Virus record (IMG/VR): IMGVR_UViG_3300015262_000285
Coordinates: 1-32,591 of that record
DNA from: a virus
Direction: 5' to 3' (one strand)
DNA length: 32,591 nucleotides
Positions within the stretch are counted from its first letter, which is position 1. Each line of letters opens with the position of its first letter. Position numbers and translations under genes: made by a program. Below the pieces are notes generated by a model. The model was not told where the DNA came from, searched no databases, and saw only the letters and a program-made list of their open reading frames with translations. Positions 22,905 to 31,260 of the stretch are shown in pieces.

Positions 22905-23400
22905 GGTAGGTGTCTCGCACGAGGTTGTAGGCATCGATGCAGGCGTTTAGTTGGCGGGTGGCGTCGTCACCGTCGCCGGCAATGGCGTCAAGAGCTGCCG
23001 CAGTCGCCGGCTCAAGTTCGGCGCGCGTTTGGTGCCGATGGCCTGCGGCAGCGGCGGGATCTGCAGTGGCGGCGCACTGGCTGCCGGCGACGGGGATTGA
23101 CAGGCGCACAGCGCCGCTGCGCACGTCATCGTTAAAACGGTCACGCTCAGTTTTCGCATGGGATTGCTCCTCGTTGAGGTGGTCGGCGCGCTGTGCCAGG
23201 GCGGCGCCGGCCGCGCGCTCCAGGGTCAGCACGCGGGCGGTGGCCTGGGCCAATGCGGTGGCGGCGGTGGATGTTTGGATAGCGGCCGCCCGCCGCAGTT
23301 CGGCGATGCTGGCGTCCTTGCGCCAGCCCTGCGCCGTCCAGCCCGCGATGGCGCCGCACAGGAGAGCGACGGCCAGCGGGCGCCAGGTAGCCGCGGTCAC
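22888..23400 (-). CDS. lysB: Rz-like i-spanin (LysB)
   Basis: A 170-aa Rz-type inner-membrane spanin subunit. A GTG start at 23400 overlaps the endolysin stop (GTGA). An N-terminal membrane segment (P-L-A-V-A-L-L-C-G-A-I-A-G-W-T-A) is followed by a long alanine-rich helical periplasmic region and a C-terminal segment (L-N-A-C-I-D-A-Y-N-L-V) typical of Rz. It acts with Rz1 to fuse inner and outer membranes at the last step of lysis. The Rz1 gene is nested within it. Confidence 0.85.
   Translation of the reverse strand: MTAATWRPLAVALLCGAIAGWTAQGWRKDASIAELRRAAAIQTSTAATALAQATARVLTLERAAGAALAQRADHLNEEQSHAKTERDRFNDDVRSGAVRLSIPVAGSQCAATADPAAAAGHRHQTRAELEPATAAALDAIAGDGDDATRQLNACIDAYNLVRDTYHVQTE
22947..23159 (-). 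CDS. lysC: Rz1-like o-spanin lipoprotein (LysC), nested in Rz
   Basis: A 70-aa lipoprotein in an alternative frame inside Rz. It has a basic start (M-R-K), a hydrophobic core, a lipobox-like L-C-A-C ending at Cys20, and then a proline-rich mature part (P-S-P-A-A-S-A-P-P-L-Q-I-P-P-L-P), the signature of Rz1. It is anchored in the outer membrane and pairs with Rz. Nested organisation is as in lambda Rz/Rz1 and P2 lysB/lysC. Confidence 0.85.
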   Translation of the reverse strand: MRKLSVTVLTMTCAAALCACQSPSPAASAPPLQIPPLPQAIGTKRAPNLSRRLRQLLTPLPATVTTPPAN

Positions 23401-23957
23401 ATGGCCACCCGTTCCTTGATCCAGCCGAACAGAAAACGGCGCTGGATCTTGTTTGCCTCGGTGATTTCCAGATAACGCGCCGCCTGCAGCCCGTTCAAGG
23501 CGCGCAGCAGCACGGCGGCGCCGTTCTGGCCGCGCCATGTCAGGAAGGATGCCAGCGCGCCCAGCGACTGCGTGCCCAGGCGGCCGTCGACAAACAGGGC
23601 GGGATAGCGCGCGCCGGTGTCATTGAAACCGTTCAGCCAGCGCTGCAGGAACTCGGCCGCGCGGTGCGGGCCCATGTTCACGCCCGTGTCGATCAGTTCG
23701 GCCCCGATGCCGGCATGCAGGGCCAGCACCTGGTCGAACTTCGGTTCCGTGATGTAGCGGGCCGTGTAGATGGCGCGCGCCACCGTTACGGGCAGGTCGC
23801 GCATCGGCCCCGTGTAGCCGTTGGCGCGCGCCACCGCTACGGTGATGCCGTAATTGGTTTCGCCGCCCTTGTCTTGCGGGTCGTTCACATAGCCGCCTTC
23901 GGCGTGCAAGATGGCGTCGATGGTGCGCGCGATCAGCGGGTTTTCCATGGTGGCCAT
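23397..23957 (-). CDS. Endolysin, GH108-type lysozyme
   Basis: A 186-aa muramidase. The family motif H-A-E-G-G-Y-V-N-D-P-Q-D-K-G-G-E-T-N-Y-G-I-T spans residues 18-39, with catalytic Glu20. The C-terminal part has R-Y-L-E-I-T-E-A-N and matches the peptidoglycan-binding half of the family. No signal peptide is present, so it depends on the holin. AAGGA seven bases upstream supports ATG 23957, which overlaps the holin stop. In P2 the endolysin K is of another lysozyme type, so this is a non-orthologous replacement. Confidence 0.92.
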   Translation of the reverse strand: MATMENPLIARTIDAILHAEGGYVNDPQDKGGETNYGITVAVARANGYTGPMRDLPVTVARAIYTARYITEPKFDQVLALHAGIGAELIDTGVNMGPHRAAEFLQRWLNGFNDTGARYPALFVDGRLGTQSLGALASFLTWRGQNGAAVLLRALNGLQAARYLEITEANKIQRRFLFGWIKERVAM

Positions 23958-24328
23958 CAATGTTCCTTCGCGTCTTTGACCAGCTCGGCGATGTCCTTGT
24001 CGCTGCGGCGCTGGAACCACAGGGCCACGGCGCGCGATACCCACCAGCCGGGCGCGCCGACGATCAAGTCGATGGCGGACGCATTGACCATGGCGCCGAT
24101 GCTGGGCAACTGGGCGCACAGCAGTTGGTACACGGTGCCGCCCAGGAGGCACGAGAACACGCCCGCGCAGGCCAGGCGGGCGACGAATTCGCCCTTGTTG
24201 AATGTGCCGTCGCTGTTCAGCGGCGGCAGCACGATGTACAGCATGGCCGCGCCGACCATGCCCAGCGCCGCCTTGAAGCCGTACAGTTTGACCAGGGTGG
24301 CGAAACCACCAAACGATTCTGCAGACAT
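23957..24328 (-). CDS. Holin
   Basis: A 123-aa membrane protein with three hydrophobic segments: about residues 18-36 (F-K-A-A-L-G-M-V-G-A-A-M-L-Y-I-V), 52-72 (A-R-L-A-C-A-G-V-F-S-C-L-L-G-G) and 88-106 (I-D-L-I-V-G-A-P-G-W-W-V). The C terminus is charged (R-R-S-D-K-D-I-A-E-L-V-K-D-A-K). This is the class I holin pattern. ATG 24328 with GGAG nine bases upstream is preferred over ATG 24343. It is immediately upstream of the endolysin (TGATG overlap) and would release it at lysis. Confidence 0.85.
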   Translation of the reverse strand: MSAESFGGFATLVKLYGFKAALGMVGAAMLYIVLPPLNSDGTFNKGEFVARLACAGVFSCLLGGTVYQLLCAQLPSIGAMVNASAIDLIVGAPGWWVSRAVALWFQRRSDKDIAELVKDAKEH

Positions 24329-24375
24329 TGCTTGTTTCTCCATGATGAGGATAAGTAGAGGTGTTGTTAAAAAAG

Positions 24376-24585
24376 TTAGTCCCATAGCTGCACAAGATCG
24401 GCAACGGCGGCCACGCTGGCGGCAGGTTCCGGCAGGGTGACGACCAGACCGGCCGGCAGCACGGCGCCGTGGCGCGCCAGCGCGGGATTCATTTCCAGGG
24501 TTTGCTCGACGTATCCCGCGCCGTCGCCCAGGTAACGCCACACCAGGGTGTCGACCGTGTCGTGCTGCTGCGTGCGCACCTGCAT
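24376..24585 (-). CDS. X: Tail protein X
   Basis: A 69-aa protein matching P2 X (67 aa), a LysM-like small tail protein. Recognisable: V-D-T-L-V-W-R-Y-L-G and the L-P-A-G-L-V-V-T-L-P-E motif. It overlaps the L stop (TGATG) and lies before the holin, as in P2. Confidence 0.92.
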   Translation of the reverse strand: MQVRTQQHDTVDTLVWRYLGDGAGYVEQTLEMNPALARHGAVLPAGLVVTLPEPAASVAAVADLVQLWD

Positions 24586-25088
24586 CAGATCAATTCCACG
24601 GTCAGGTGCGTGCGCCCGACCATATCGGCGATGGCCCATTGCGCATTGCGCCGCTGCGCGCCGGGCGCCTCGTCCAGCCATTCCATGCTTTTCTTGTCGC
24701 TGACGGACGTGGCCGTGCTGTCGTAATCGCGGTAACGCTCGATCAGATCGGCTTTGGCCGTGCTGTAGACGGCGCGCCGGTACTGCGCCAGCAGGCGCGA
24801 TTCGCGGTTGATGCGCGTGGCCGGCACGTCCACCAGGGCGGCGATACCGGCAGCGGCCTGCTTGCCTTGCCAGTCGGCCAGCTCGCGGTTGACCTGCAGG
24901 ATGGCATCGACCACGGCTTGCACCAGGCGCGCGTCGGTGACGGTGCCATCCAGGCGCATGGCGTCGCGCATATCTGCCAGGGCAATATCGGGAAACCAGC
25001 CGTCGTTCTCGATGATGCCAGGGGCAACCGCTGGCGGCGCAGGGGCGGTGCCTGGCTGGTTTGACGGGGGCAGGGCCATGAAGGACAT
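24585..25088 (-). CDS. L: Head completion protein L
   Basis: A 167-aa homologue of P2 L (169 aa). The segment M-R-D-A-M-R-L-D-G-T-V-T-D-A-R-L and N-R-E-L-A-D-W are near-identical in pattern to P2 L. The start is uncertain: ATG 25127, 25088 and 25079 are in frame. I prefer 25088 from length and because the residues before it are not family-like. About 105 bp separate it from M, without a visible ORF. Confidence 0.9.
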   Translation of the reverse strand: MSFMALPPSNQPGTAPAPPAVAPGIIENDGWFPDIALADMRDAMRLDGTVTDARLVQAVVDAILQVNRELADWQGKQAAAGIAALVDVPATRINRESRLLAQYRRAVYSTAKADLIERYRDYDSTATSVSDKKSMEWLDEAPGAQRRNAQWAIADMVGRTHLTVELI

Positions 25089-25194
25089 ACGGGGCGCTTT
25101 CAAAAGTGGGCGGTGGACGGGGTTCATCAGGTCAATATCGTTGACGATGCGTGGCCAGAATCCCCCCGTGCCGCCGTGCTGCGGGGGATGCTCT

Positions 25195-25911
25195 TTACGT
25201 GGAACCGGCCGCGCGCTTGAGGCGCCGTTCCAGCCGTTCCATATCTTTCTTGACGCCGCAGGACTCGGACAGGGCGCGGGCGCGCTTCAACTGGCCCATG
25301 GCCGTTTCCGCCTGCGCCAACAGCGCCGGGGCAATGTCCGTGTCGTCGGCCTGATCGAGCACGGCGATCATGGCCAGGCCGATGGCCTTGTGCAGCTTGG
25401 CGCGCGCCTGGTCGGGCGCGTCGCTGGTGGCCGTCAGCTGTTCCACCTGGCCCAGCACCTGGGCGGCGTGCTGCGGATCGCTGGCCAGCTTGCCGTGCAA
25501 GTAGCCTTCGGCAAACTCGTCCAGCATCAGGGTGGCGATGTCGCGGCTGTAAGTCTCGGGCAGGGTGAATTTGTGCGCCAGCGCGTATTCGGCCATGACC
25601 AGGGCGCGCGCGTACTCGCCAGTGTCGATGTGCCACACCAGAAGGGTGGCAAACACGTCATCCTGCGCGCCCTTGCCGCCGGCCAGCACGCCGTCGATCC
25701 ACTGCGCGTAATCCGGCAGCAAGGTGGCCTTGACCTCGATCTTGCGTTCCACCGACTGGATGGATTTCAGGCGCCGCCGGTCGTCGGACAGCTTGTAGAG
25801 CATCAGATCATAGGCCGTGCCGGTGGTGACGCCCTGCGGCGCGGCGGCGCCGGCCGTGCGCTCGGCCAGCATGCGCGCGCGGTGGCGCAGGGCGGGGGAT
25901 TGGTTCGCCAT
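25195..25911 (-). CDS. M: Terminase small/endonuclease subunit M
   Basis: A 238-aa homologue of P2 M (247 aa), which cuts cos as part of the terminase with P. Start P-A-L-R-H-R-A-R-M-L-A-E-R, then A-Y-D-L-M-L-Y-K-L, Q-W-I-D-G-V-L-A-G-G-K-G-A-Q-D-D-V are characteristic. ATG 25911 overlaps the N stop. The other large frame reaching back to 26277 is an extension through N and not real. Confidence 0.92.
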   Translation of the reverse strand: MANQSPALRHRARMLAERTAGAAAPQGVTTGTAYDLMLYKLSDDRRRLKSIQSVERKIEVKATLLPDYAQWIDGVLAGGKGAQDDVFATLLVWHIDTGEYARALVMAEYALAHKFTLPETYSRDIATLMLDEFAEGYLHGKLASDPQHAAQVLGQVEQLTATSDAPDQARAKLHKAIGLAMIAVLDQADDTDIAPALLAQAETAMGQLKRARALSESCGVKKDMERLERRLKRAAGST

Positions 25912-26930
25912 CACTTGTCTTTCAGCTCGATGTTTTCCACCAGCGCGGCCAGGCCCAGGTCTTCGATCACGTAGGCGTCGTTGGACGACTCGTAATTCTC
26001 GATGCGGTCGCGCTTGGGCTCGTCCACCACGCGGCGGCGGCGCGCGCCTTCCTGGAAGTAGATCGACAGATTGTCGAAACGGGTAATCAGGATCGCGTTG
26101 TCTGGGAAGAAGGGCACGCGCGCGGCCGGCAAGCCGCCGATGCGTTTCTGGCTGATGATGATGTCGGCCGCCAGGGTTTCCGTGGGCGCCTGCTTGGTGT
26201 TGACCAATGGAAAATACTTGTCGTTCAACAGCTTGCGCCCGACGATGGCCACCAGGTTGGTGTCTTCCTGATACCACGGGTCCAGCAGGTTGACGGCATC
26301 GGTGACGGCCGCGTCGAGGTTGGCATAGTCGGCGCCGTCCACGTCGCCGATGATGACCTTGCCCGGCATGCCGTTGGCGACCAGGCCCAGCACGCGCTCG
26401 GGCGCCAGCTCGCGCAGGTGCTGCAGCCAGCCCTTGTTCACGTCCTGCAGCAGCGGGTTGGCGTCCAGATCGGTATCAGCCATGGCCTTGACGCCATTGA
26501 AGCCGATGACGATGCGGTCCAATGCCTGGCGCGTCAGGATGGCATTGGCCACGCGCGACTGGAAGTCGGCGAACTTGGCCCAGGCGTCCAGCTTGGCATA
26601 GTTCAAATGCGTGTCGAAGTTGGTTTGCTCGCAGCGGTACTTGGTGCCGTCCAGGGTGGACAGGTCGCGCGTCTTGCGTTCCTTGTCCTTGGTGTTGGTG
26701 CGGCCGGCAATCGGGCCGGACACGCCCAGGCCCAGCTTTTCGCCTTCCTGCTCGGTCACGCCGATGATGTTTACTTTTGAGAGGAACTCGCTCGATTCCT
26801 GCATCTTCGTTTCCAGCTTTTGCTGCACGCTGGGCGTGACGCTGAAGGTCTTGGCCACGTTGTCCGTATCGTTCAGTTGGCCCAGGCGGGTTTCGTATTG
26901 GCCAAAGACCTGGCGCGTTTGCTTTTTCAT
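25911..26930 (-). CDS. N: Major capsid protein precursor N
   Basis: A 339-aa major capsid protein (P2 N is 357 aa). Conserved stretches: F-S-V-T-P-S-V-Q-Q-K-L-E-T-K-M-Q-E-S-S-E-F-L near the N terminus, then G-L-G-V-S-G-P-I-A-G-R-T and I-V-I-G-F-N-G-V. In P2 the first 31 residues are removed by the O protease, which is plausible here as the mature start would fall before the F-S-V-T-P region. GGAG precedes ATG 26930. Confidence 0.95.
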   Translation of the reverse strand: MKKQTRQVFGQYETRLGQLNDTDNVAKTFSVTPSVQQKLETKMQESSEFLSKVNIIGVTEQEGEKLGLGVSGPIAGRTNTKDKERKTRDLSTLDGTKYRCEQTNFDTHLNYAKLDAWAKFADFQSRVANAILTRQALDRIVIGFNGVKAMADTDLDANPLLQDVNKGWLQHLRELAPERVLGLVANGMPGKVIIGDVDGADYANLDAAVTDAVNLLDPWYQEDTNLVAIVGRKLLNDKYFPLVNTKQAPTETLAADIIISQKRIGGLPAARVPFFPDNAILITRFDNLSIYFQEGARRRRVVDEPKRDRIENYESSNDAYVIEDLGLAALVENIELKDK

Positions 26931-26977
26931 AAATCAGTGCTCCGTTGTTGAATGGGGTAGGTGGATAGCGCGGGCGC

Positions 26978-27766
26978 TTAAAACTCGGTCTGTACGGCGC
27001 CGTCGTTGCCAGTGGCGGCCGGGCGGCGCGGGCCGTTGCCGGGCGCTTCGTCCATCTGCGCCTTGAAGGTTGCCAGCTCGTCCTGCGTGGCCTTCAAGGC
27101 CGTTTCGGTTTTCTCCAGGCGGGTCATGGCGTCCGCGTAGTTGTCGTTGGCGGTGACGACATGGCCGGCCAGCGCTTCCACGGCTTCGCTGATGTCGGCG
27201 AACCGCGCGGCGTCGGTGCCGGATTTGTTGGAGAAGCGCGACAGCAGGTTTTTCACGGCATCGGCCAGCTTGGTGCTCTGCGGCTCGTCAAATTCCAGCG
27301 TCACCTCGACGGCGGACGTGAACAGGTTGGCGCTTTGCTGCTTGCGGCCGGCGGAGAATTTCAGCGCCTCGGTGCCCAGGCTGGCGGGGCTGTCGGTGAC
27401 GCCCAGGCCGACCAGATAGGGCTGCGCCGAGTCGGCAAAGTCCGGTTGGATTTCCAGGCTGGTGTACAGCTTTTGTTTCGCCTTGTTGATGGCCACCAGT
27501 TCGGGCGTGGGTTCGATCTGCGCGAACAGGGCCAGTTTCTTGCCGCTGTCGGTGTCCACTTCTTCGGCTTTCACGGCGATCACGTCGCCATAAGCTTTGA
27601 ACTGGCTGTCGGGCAGGATGCCGCGAATGTGTTCGAGCCAGATGCGCGCGCCATAGGTTTTCGGGTTGTAGGTGGCGGCGATCTGCTCGATGGTGGCGCG
27701 GTCGATGTTGCGGCCGTCCGTGGTGGCGCCTTCGGTGGCGACGCGGAAGAATTGGGATTTAGGCAT
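26978..27766 (-). CDS. O: Capsid scaffold and protease O
   Basis: A 262-aa scaffold/protease (P2 O, 284 aa). The P2 catalytic triad (Asp19, His48, Ser107) aligns with Asp17 in T-D-G-R-N, His46 in E-H-I-R-G, and Ser103 in L-Y-T-S-L-E-I-Q-P. The C-terminal half is helical and charged, ending with V-Q-T-E-F, and provides scaffolding. It cleaves N, itself and the portal during head maturation. ATG 27766 begins the leftward head operon; it is divergent from P, with a late-promoter region between. Confidence 0.94.
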   Translation of the reverse strand: MPKSQFFRVATEGATTDGRNIDRATIEQIAATYNPKTYGARIWLEHIRGILPDSQFKAYGDVIAVKAEEVDTDSGKKLALFAQIEPTPELVAINKAKQKLYTSLEIQPDFADSAQPYLVGLGVTDSPASLGTEALKFSAGRKQQSANLFTSAVEVTLEFDEPQSTKLADAVKNLLSRFSNKSGTDAARFADISEAVEALAGHVVTANDNYADAMTRLEKTETALKATQDELATFKAQMDEAPGNGPRRPAATGNDGAVQTEF

Positions 27767-27836
27767 GGTGGCGTGTCTCGGTTGATCGGATAACGCCATG
27801 GTCAACGTCTTGGCGCTGCGATTCAATGCGCTGCGG

Positions 27837-27857
27837 GTTGCTATGGGCCATAGCGAC
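27837..27857. promoter_or_regulatory. Dyad between divergent O and P, possible Ogr site
   Basis: Arms GCTATG and CATAGC around GGC, extended by a second pair of matches outside a mismatch (21 bp overall). The centre lies about 80 bp before the O start and 55 bp before the P start, the right order of distance for the Ogr/Delta site near -55 of P2 late promoters. No matching dyad was found upstream of V or FI, which weakens the Ogr assignment. Confidence 0.35.
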
Positions 27858-27902
27858 TTTTGCCTTTCCCCGCTCCGCGCGCGCGCGGCCTACGCTGGCG
27901 GC

Positions 27903-29714
27903 ATGCTGACAATCGAGAAAACAAGCGAACAAACCGTCGATGGAATCATCGGTGAATTGGCCGTGCCCGAATCCGAGCCGCGCCGTGCCGCGCGCGCCCT
28001 GTACTGGAAGGGCTGGCGTATTTCGTCTATCGCCCGACACCTGGGGATCAAGCGCAGCACCATCAATAGCTGGAAAGAGCGCGACGAGTGGGACAAGGCG
28101 CAGGCCATCGAGCACGTCGAGGCGTCGGCCGAGCTGCGCCTGGTGAAACTGATCGAAAAAGAGGTCAAGAGCGGCAGCGACTACAAGGAAATTGATCTGC
28201 TGGCCCGCACCATCGTGCAGATGGCGCGCGTGCGCCGCTATGAGCAGCCGGGCGGCAACGAGGTCGATCTCAATCCCAAGCTGGCGAACCGCAATGCCGG
28301 CCCGAAGAAGAAGCCGACCCGCAACGACTTCAGCGAAGAACAGAAAATCCAATTGCTCGACGCCTTCCAGGATTCGCTCTTCGACTATCAAAAAGTCTGG
28401 TATCGCAACGGCGACCAGCGCACGCGCGCCATTTTGAAGTCCCGGCAGATCGGCGCCACCTGGTACTTCGCCCGCGAGGCGCTGGCCGACGCCATGGCGA
28501 CGGGCCGCAACCAGATTTTCCTGTCGGCGTCGAAGTCGCAGGCCCATGTCTTCAAACAATACATCGTGCAATTCGCACGCGAGGCGGCCGGCATCGAGCT
28601 GACGGGCGACCCCATCGTGCTGCCGAACGGTGCGCACCTGTATTTCCTTGGCACCAATGCGCGCACGGCGCAGGGCTACCACGGCAATTTCTATTTCGAT
28701 GAATTCTTCTGGACGCAGAACTTCCAGGAACTCAACAAGGTGGCCTCGGGCATGGCCATCCACAAGAAGTGGCGCAAGACCTATTTCTCCACGCCATCCT
28801 CGACCACGCACCAGGCCTATCCATTCTGGACGGGCGAGCTGTTCAACAAGCGCCGCGCCAAGGCGGACCAAGTCAACATCGATGTGAGCCACGGCCGCCT
28901 GTCGTCGGGCTTCACGGGCGAGGACAAAATCTGGCGCCAGATCGTCACGATCCTGGACGCCGAGCGCGGCGGCTGCAACCTGTTCGACATCGACGAGCTG
29001 CGCAACTTCGAATACAGCCCGGACCAGTTCGACAACCTGCTGATGTGCAATTTTATCGACGACTCGGCCTCGGTGTTCCCGCTGGCCGAGCTGCAGCGCT
29101 GCATGGTCGATTCCTGGGTGGAGTGGGACGACTACAAGCCCTTGCTGGGCCTGCGCCCGTTCGGCAACCGTCCCGTGTGGATCGGCTACGACCCTGCCTT
29201 GAACGGCGACAGCGCCGGCTGCGTCGTGCTGGCGCCGCCCATGACGGCCGGCGGCAAATTCCGCATCCTGGAGCGCCACCAGTGGCGCGGGCAGAGCTTC
29301 GAAGACCACGCCGACGCCATCCGCCAGATGACGCAGCGTTACAACGTCGAATACATCGGCATCGATACCACGGGCATGGGCATCGGCGTGCTGCCCATCG
29401 TGCGCGGTTTCTTCCCGGCCGTCACGCCGCTGAACTACTCGCCCGAAGTCAAAACCCGCATGGTGCTAAAAGCCAAAAACATCATCAGCAAGGGCCGGCT
29501 GGAGTTTGATGCCGGCTGGACGGACATCGCGCAGTCCTTCATGGCCATCCTCAAGACCCTGACCCCCAGCGGGCGGCACGTCACCTATATCGCCGGCCGC
29601 AGCGACGAAACCGGCCACGCCGATCTGGCGTGGGCCTGCATGCACGCCCTCGATCACGAGCCATTCGAAGGCACCACCGACAACCACCAATCTTTCATGG
29701 AGATTTATTCTTGA
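27903..29714 (+). CDS. P: Terminase large subunit P (ATPase)
   Basis: A 603-aa packaging ATPase (P2 P is 590 aa). Residues 35-60 look like an HTH (I-S-S-I-A-R-H-L-G-I-K-R-S-T-I-N-S-W). The ATPase has a P2-type divergent Walker A S-R-Q-I-G-A-T-W (180-187) and Walker B N-F-Y-F-D-E (262-267). The C-terminal RNase H-like nuclease carries Asp430 (W-I-G-Y-D-P-A), Asp488 (Y-I-G-I-D-T-T) and Asp574 (G-H-A-D-L-A-W). ATG 27903 is preferred to an earlier in-frame start (27798). The stop overlaps Q. Confidence 0.95.
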   Translation: MLTIEKTSEQTVDGIIGELAVPESEPRRAARALYWKGWRISSIARHLGIKRSTINSWKERDEWDKAQAIEHVEASAELRLVKLIEKEVKSGSDYKEIDLLARTIVQMARVRRYEQPGGNEVDLNPKLANRNAGPKKKPTRNDFSEEQKIQLLDAFQDSLFDYQKVWYRNGDQRTRAILKSRQIGATWYFAREALADAMATGRNQIFLSASKSQAHVFKQYIVQFAREAAGIELTGDPIVLPNGAHLYFLGTNARTAQGYHGNFYFDEFFWTQNFQELNKVASGMAIHKKWRKTYFSTPSSTTHQAYPFWTGELFNKRRAKADQVNIDVSHGRLSSGFTGEDKIWRQIVTILDAERGGCNLFDIDELRNFEYSPDQFDNLLMCNFIDDSASVFPLAELQRCMVDSWVEWDDYKPLLGLRPFGNRPVWIGYDPALNGDSAGCVVLAPPMTAGGKFRILERHQWRGQSFEDHADAIRQMTQRYNVEYIGIDTTGMGIGVLPIVRGFFPAVTPLNYSPEVKTRMVLKAKNIISKGRLEFDAGWTDIAQSFMAILKTLTPSGRHVTYIAGRSDETGHADLAWACMHALDHEPFEGTTDNHQSFMEIYS

Positions 29715-30775
29715 GAAAAGCACGACACTTGCGCGCACGCGGCCAGCAGGCCCAGCCCGCCCCAGCTTCCCCCACCACGGCGCCGGCCGCCGCCGGCATC
29801 GAGGCGTTTTCCTTCGGCGACCCCACGCCCGTGCTCGAGCATGCCGACATTCTCGACTGCTTCGAATGCTGGAAGAACGGCCACTGGTATGAGCCGCCCG
29901 TCAACCTGGCCGGCCTGGCCAAGTCCTTCAATGCCGGCGTGCACCACAGCAGCGCCATCCACTTCAAGGCCAACGTGCTGGCGTCCACCCTGATTCCCAG
30001 CAAGTACCTGTCGCGCGACGCTTTTAAACGCATGGCCCTGGACTTCCTGACGTTCGGCAATGCCTACCTGGAAGACCGGCCCAGCCGCAGCGGCAAGGCG
30101 CTGGCGTACCAGCACGCCTTGGCCAAGTACATGCGGCGCGGCGTCGATCTGGATACCTACTTTTTCGTGAACGGCTACCAGGCCGTGCACCAGTTCGACA
30201 AGGGCCGCGTCTTCCACCTGATGGAACCGGACGTGAATCAGGAGCTGTACGGCGTGCCGCAGTACCTGAGCGCGCTGCAATCGGCCTGGCTCAACGAGGC
30301 GGCGACCCTGTTCCGCCGCAAGTACTACAAGAACGGCTCGCATGCGGGCTTCGTCTTCTACATGACGGACGCGGCGGCCAACACCCAGGACGTGGACAAC
30401 CTGCGCCAGGCCATGCGCGACAGTAAAGGGCCGGGCAACTTCCGCAACCTGTTCATGTACGCGCCGAACGGCAAGAAGGACGGCATCCAGATTCTGCCCG
30501 TGTCCGACGTGGCCGCCAAGGACGAGTTTTTCAACATCAAGAGCGTCACGCGCGACGACCAGCTGGCCGCGCACCGCGTGCCGCCCCAGCTGATGGGCAT
30601 CCTACCGAACAATGCCGGCGGCTTCGGCGCTGTCGAGCCAGCCGCGCGCGTCTTCGCCCGTAATGAGCTGGTTCCGCTGCAGGCGCAGTTCGAAGCGATC
30701 AACGAGTGGGCGGGCGTAGAAGTGGTGCGCTTCGCCCCGTATGACCTGGCCACGGGCGGGGAGGGCGCGCAATGA
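29711..30775 (+). CDS. Q: Portal protein Q
   Basis: A 354-aa portal (P2 Q is 344 aa), the dodecameric DNA entry ring of the head. TTG 29711 overlaps the P stop (TTGA) and is preceded by GGAG, so it is chosen over the out-of-context ATG at 29630 inside P. Family text: E-A-F-S-F-G-D-P-T-P-V-L near the start, Y-E-P-P-V-N-L-A-G-L-A-K, H-H-S-S-A-I, V-P-Q-Y-L-S-A-L-Q-S-A-W-L-N-E-A-A-T-L-F-R-R-K-Y-Y, and R-V-P-P-Q-L-M-G-I. Confidence 0.95.
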   Translation: MRKARHLRARGQQAQPAPASPTTAPAAAGIEAFSFGDPTPVLEHADILDCFECWKNGHWYEPPVNLAGLAKSFNAGVHHSSAIHFKANVLASTLIPSKYLSRDAFKRMALDFLTFGNAYLEDRPSRSGKALAYQHALAKYMRRGVDLDTYFFVNGYQAVHQFDKGRVFHLMEPDVNQELYGVPQYLSALQSAWLNEAATLFRRKYYKNGSHAGFVFYMTDAAANTQDVDNLRQAMRDSKGPGNFRNLFMYAPNGKKDGIQILPVSDVAAKDEFFNIKSVTRDDQLAAHRVPPQLMGILPNNAGGFGAVEPAARVFARNELVPLQAQFEAINEWAGVEVVRFAPYDLATGGEGAQ

Positions 30776-30987
30776 GCGACCATATCGACAACACCGATAA
30801 GATCATCTTCGCCGAGGTGGCGCGCGGCCTGGCCGCCGTGCGGCGGCGCACCGCCCTGATGGCGCATGGCTGCTGCCACTACTGCGACGAGGCACTGGCG
30901 CCCGCGCTGCTGTTCTGCAACGTGGATTGCCGCGATGACTACGAGAAGGAGCAAGCGGCCAAGGCCCGCGCCGGCCGCGCAGGATGA
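30772..30987 (+). CDS. Small C4 zinc-finger protein after Q (71 aa)
   Basis: A 71-aa protein with a likely treble-clef or DksA/TraR-like zinc site: C-C-H-Y-C-D-E-A-L, then F-C-N-V-D-C-R-D-D-Y-E-K. The two C-x2-C/C-x3-C-type pairs are 14 residues apart. It overlaps Q by four bases, so it is translated with the packaging genes. It is followed at about 75 bp by a terminator. Function unknown; DNA- or RNA-polymerase-binding is the family expectation. Confidence 0.7.
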   Translation: MSDHIDNTDKIIFAEVARGLAAVRRRTALMAHGCCHYCDEALAPALLFCNVDCRDDYEKEQAAKARAGRAG

Positions 30988-31060
30988 CCGACACGCCGCG
31001 ATAGCTGGCAGGGCAGGGCCGCGATAGCCCAGCCGCGCCGGAGCGCCCCAGCCACCGCAC

Positions 31061-31084
31061 AAGCCGCCCCCGAGGCGGCTTTTT
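31061..31084 (+). terminator. Intrinsic terminator of the P-Q operon
   Basis: Perfect 8-bp stem AAGCCGCC / GGCGGCTT with a 5-base loop (CCCGA), running into a T stretch at 31080-31084. It follows the zinc-finger gene and would end the rightward P-Q transcript before cos. Confidence 0.88.
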
Positions 31085-31230
31085 CACGTCCCTGTGAATG
31101 ATGTTGCACAAGAGGCAAAAAAAAGGTCCATTTCGGCCCGGCGCGCGCAGTTGTCCCCCCTCCACACCTGCCCGCTATATAGGGGTCTTTTGACTCAAAT
31201 TTGCGCCATGGCCGAAGGCGCATGAGGACT

Positions 31231-31249
31231 GGCGCGGCGGGGCGAAGAG
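31231..31249. other. Candidate cos packaging site
   Basis: GGCGCGGCGGGG at 31231-31242 matches the start of the P2 19-nt cohesive end (GGCGAGGCGGGG, from memory) at 11 of 12 bases. It lies beyond the left-end genes Q and P, exactly as in P2. If correct, the virion genome is cut here and the DNA to its right (31250 onward) is the far end of the virion genome, still inside the prophage. Confidence 0.65.
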
Positions 31250-31260
31250 GGGGCATGCGA

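Noticed and set aside
27759-29309. 516-codon open frame on the minus strand opposite P
   Set aside because: Antisense to the terminase P gene, whose motifs are clear; composition is typical of a shadow frame.
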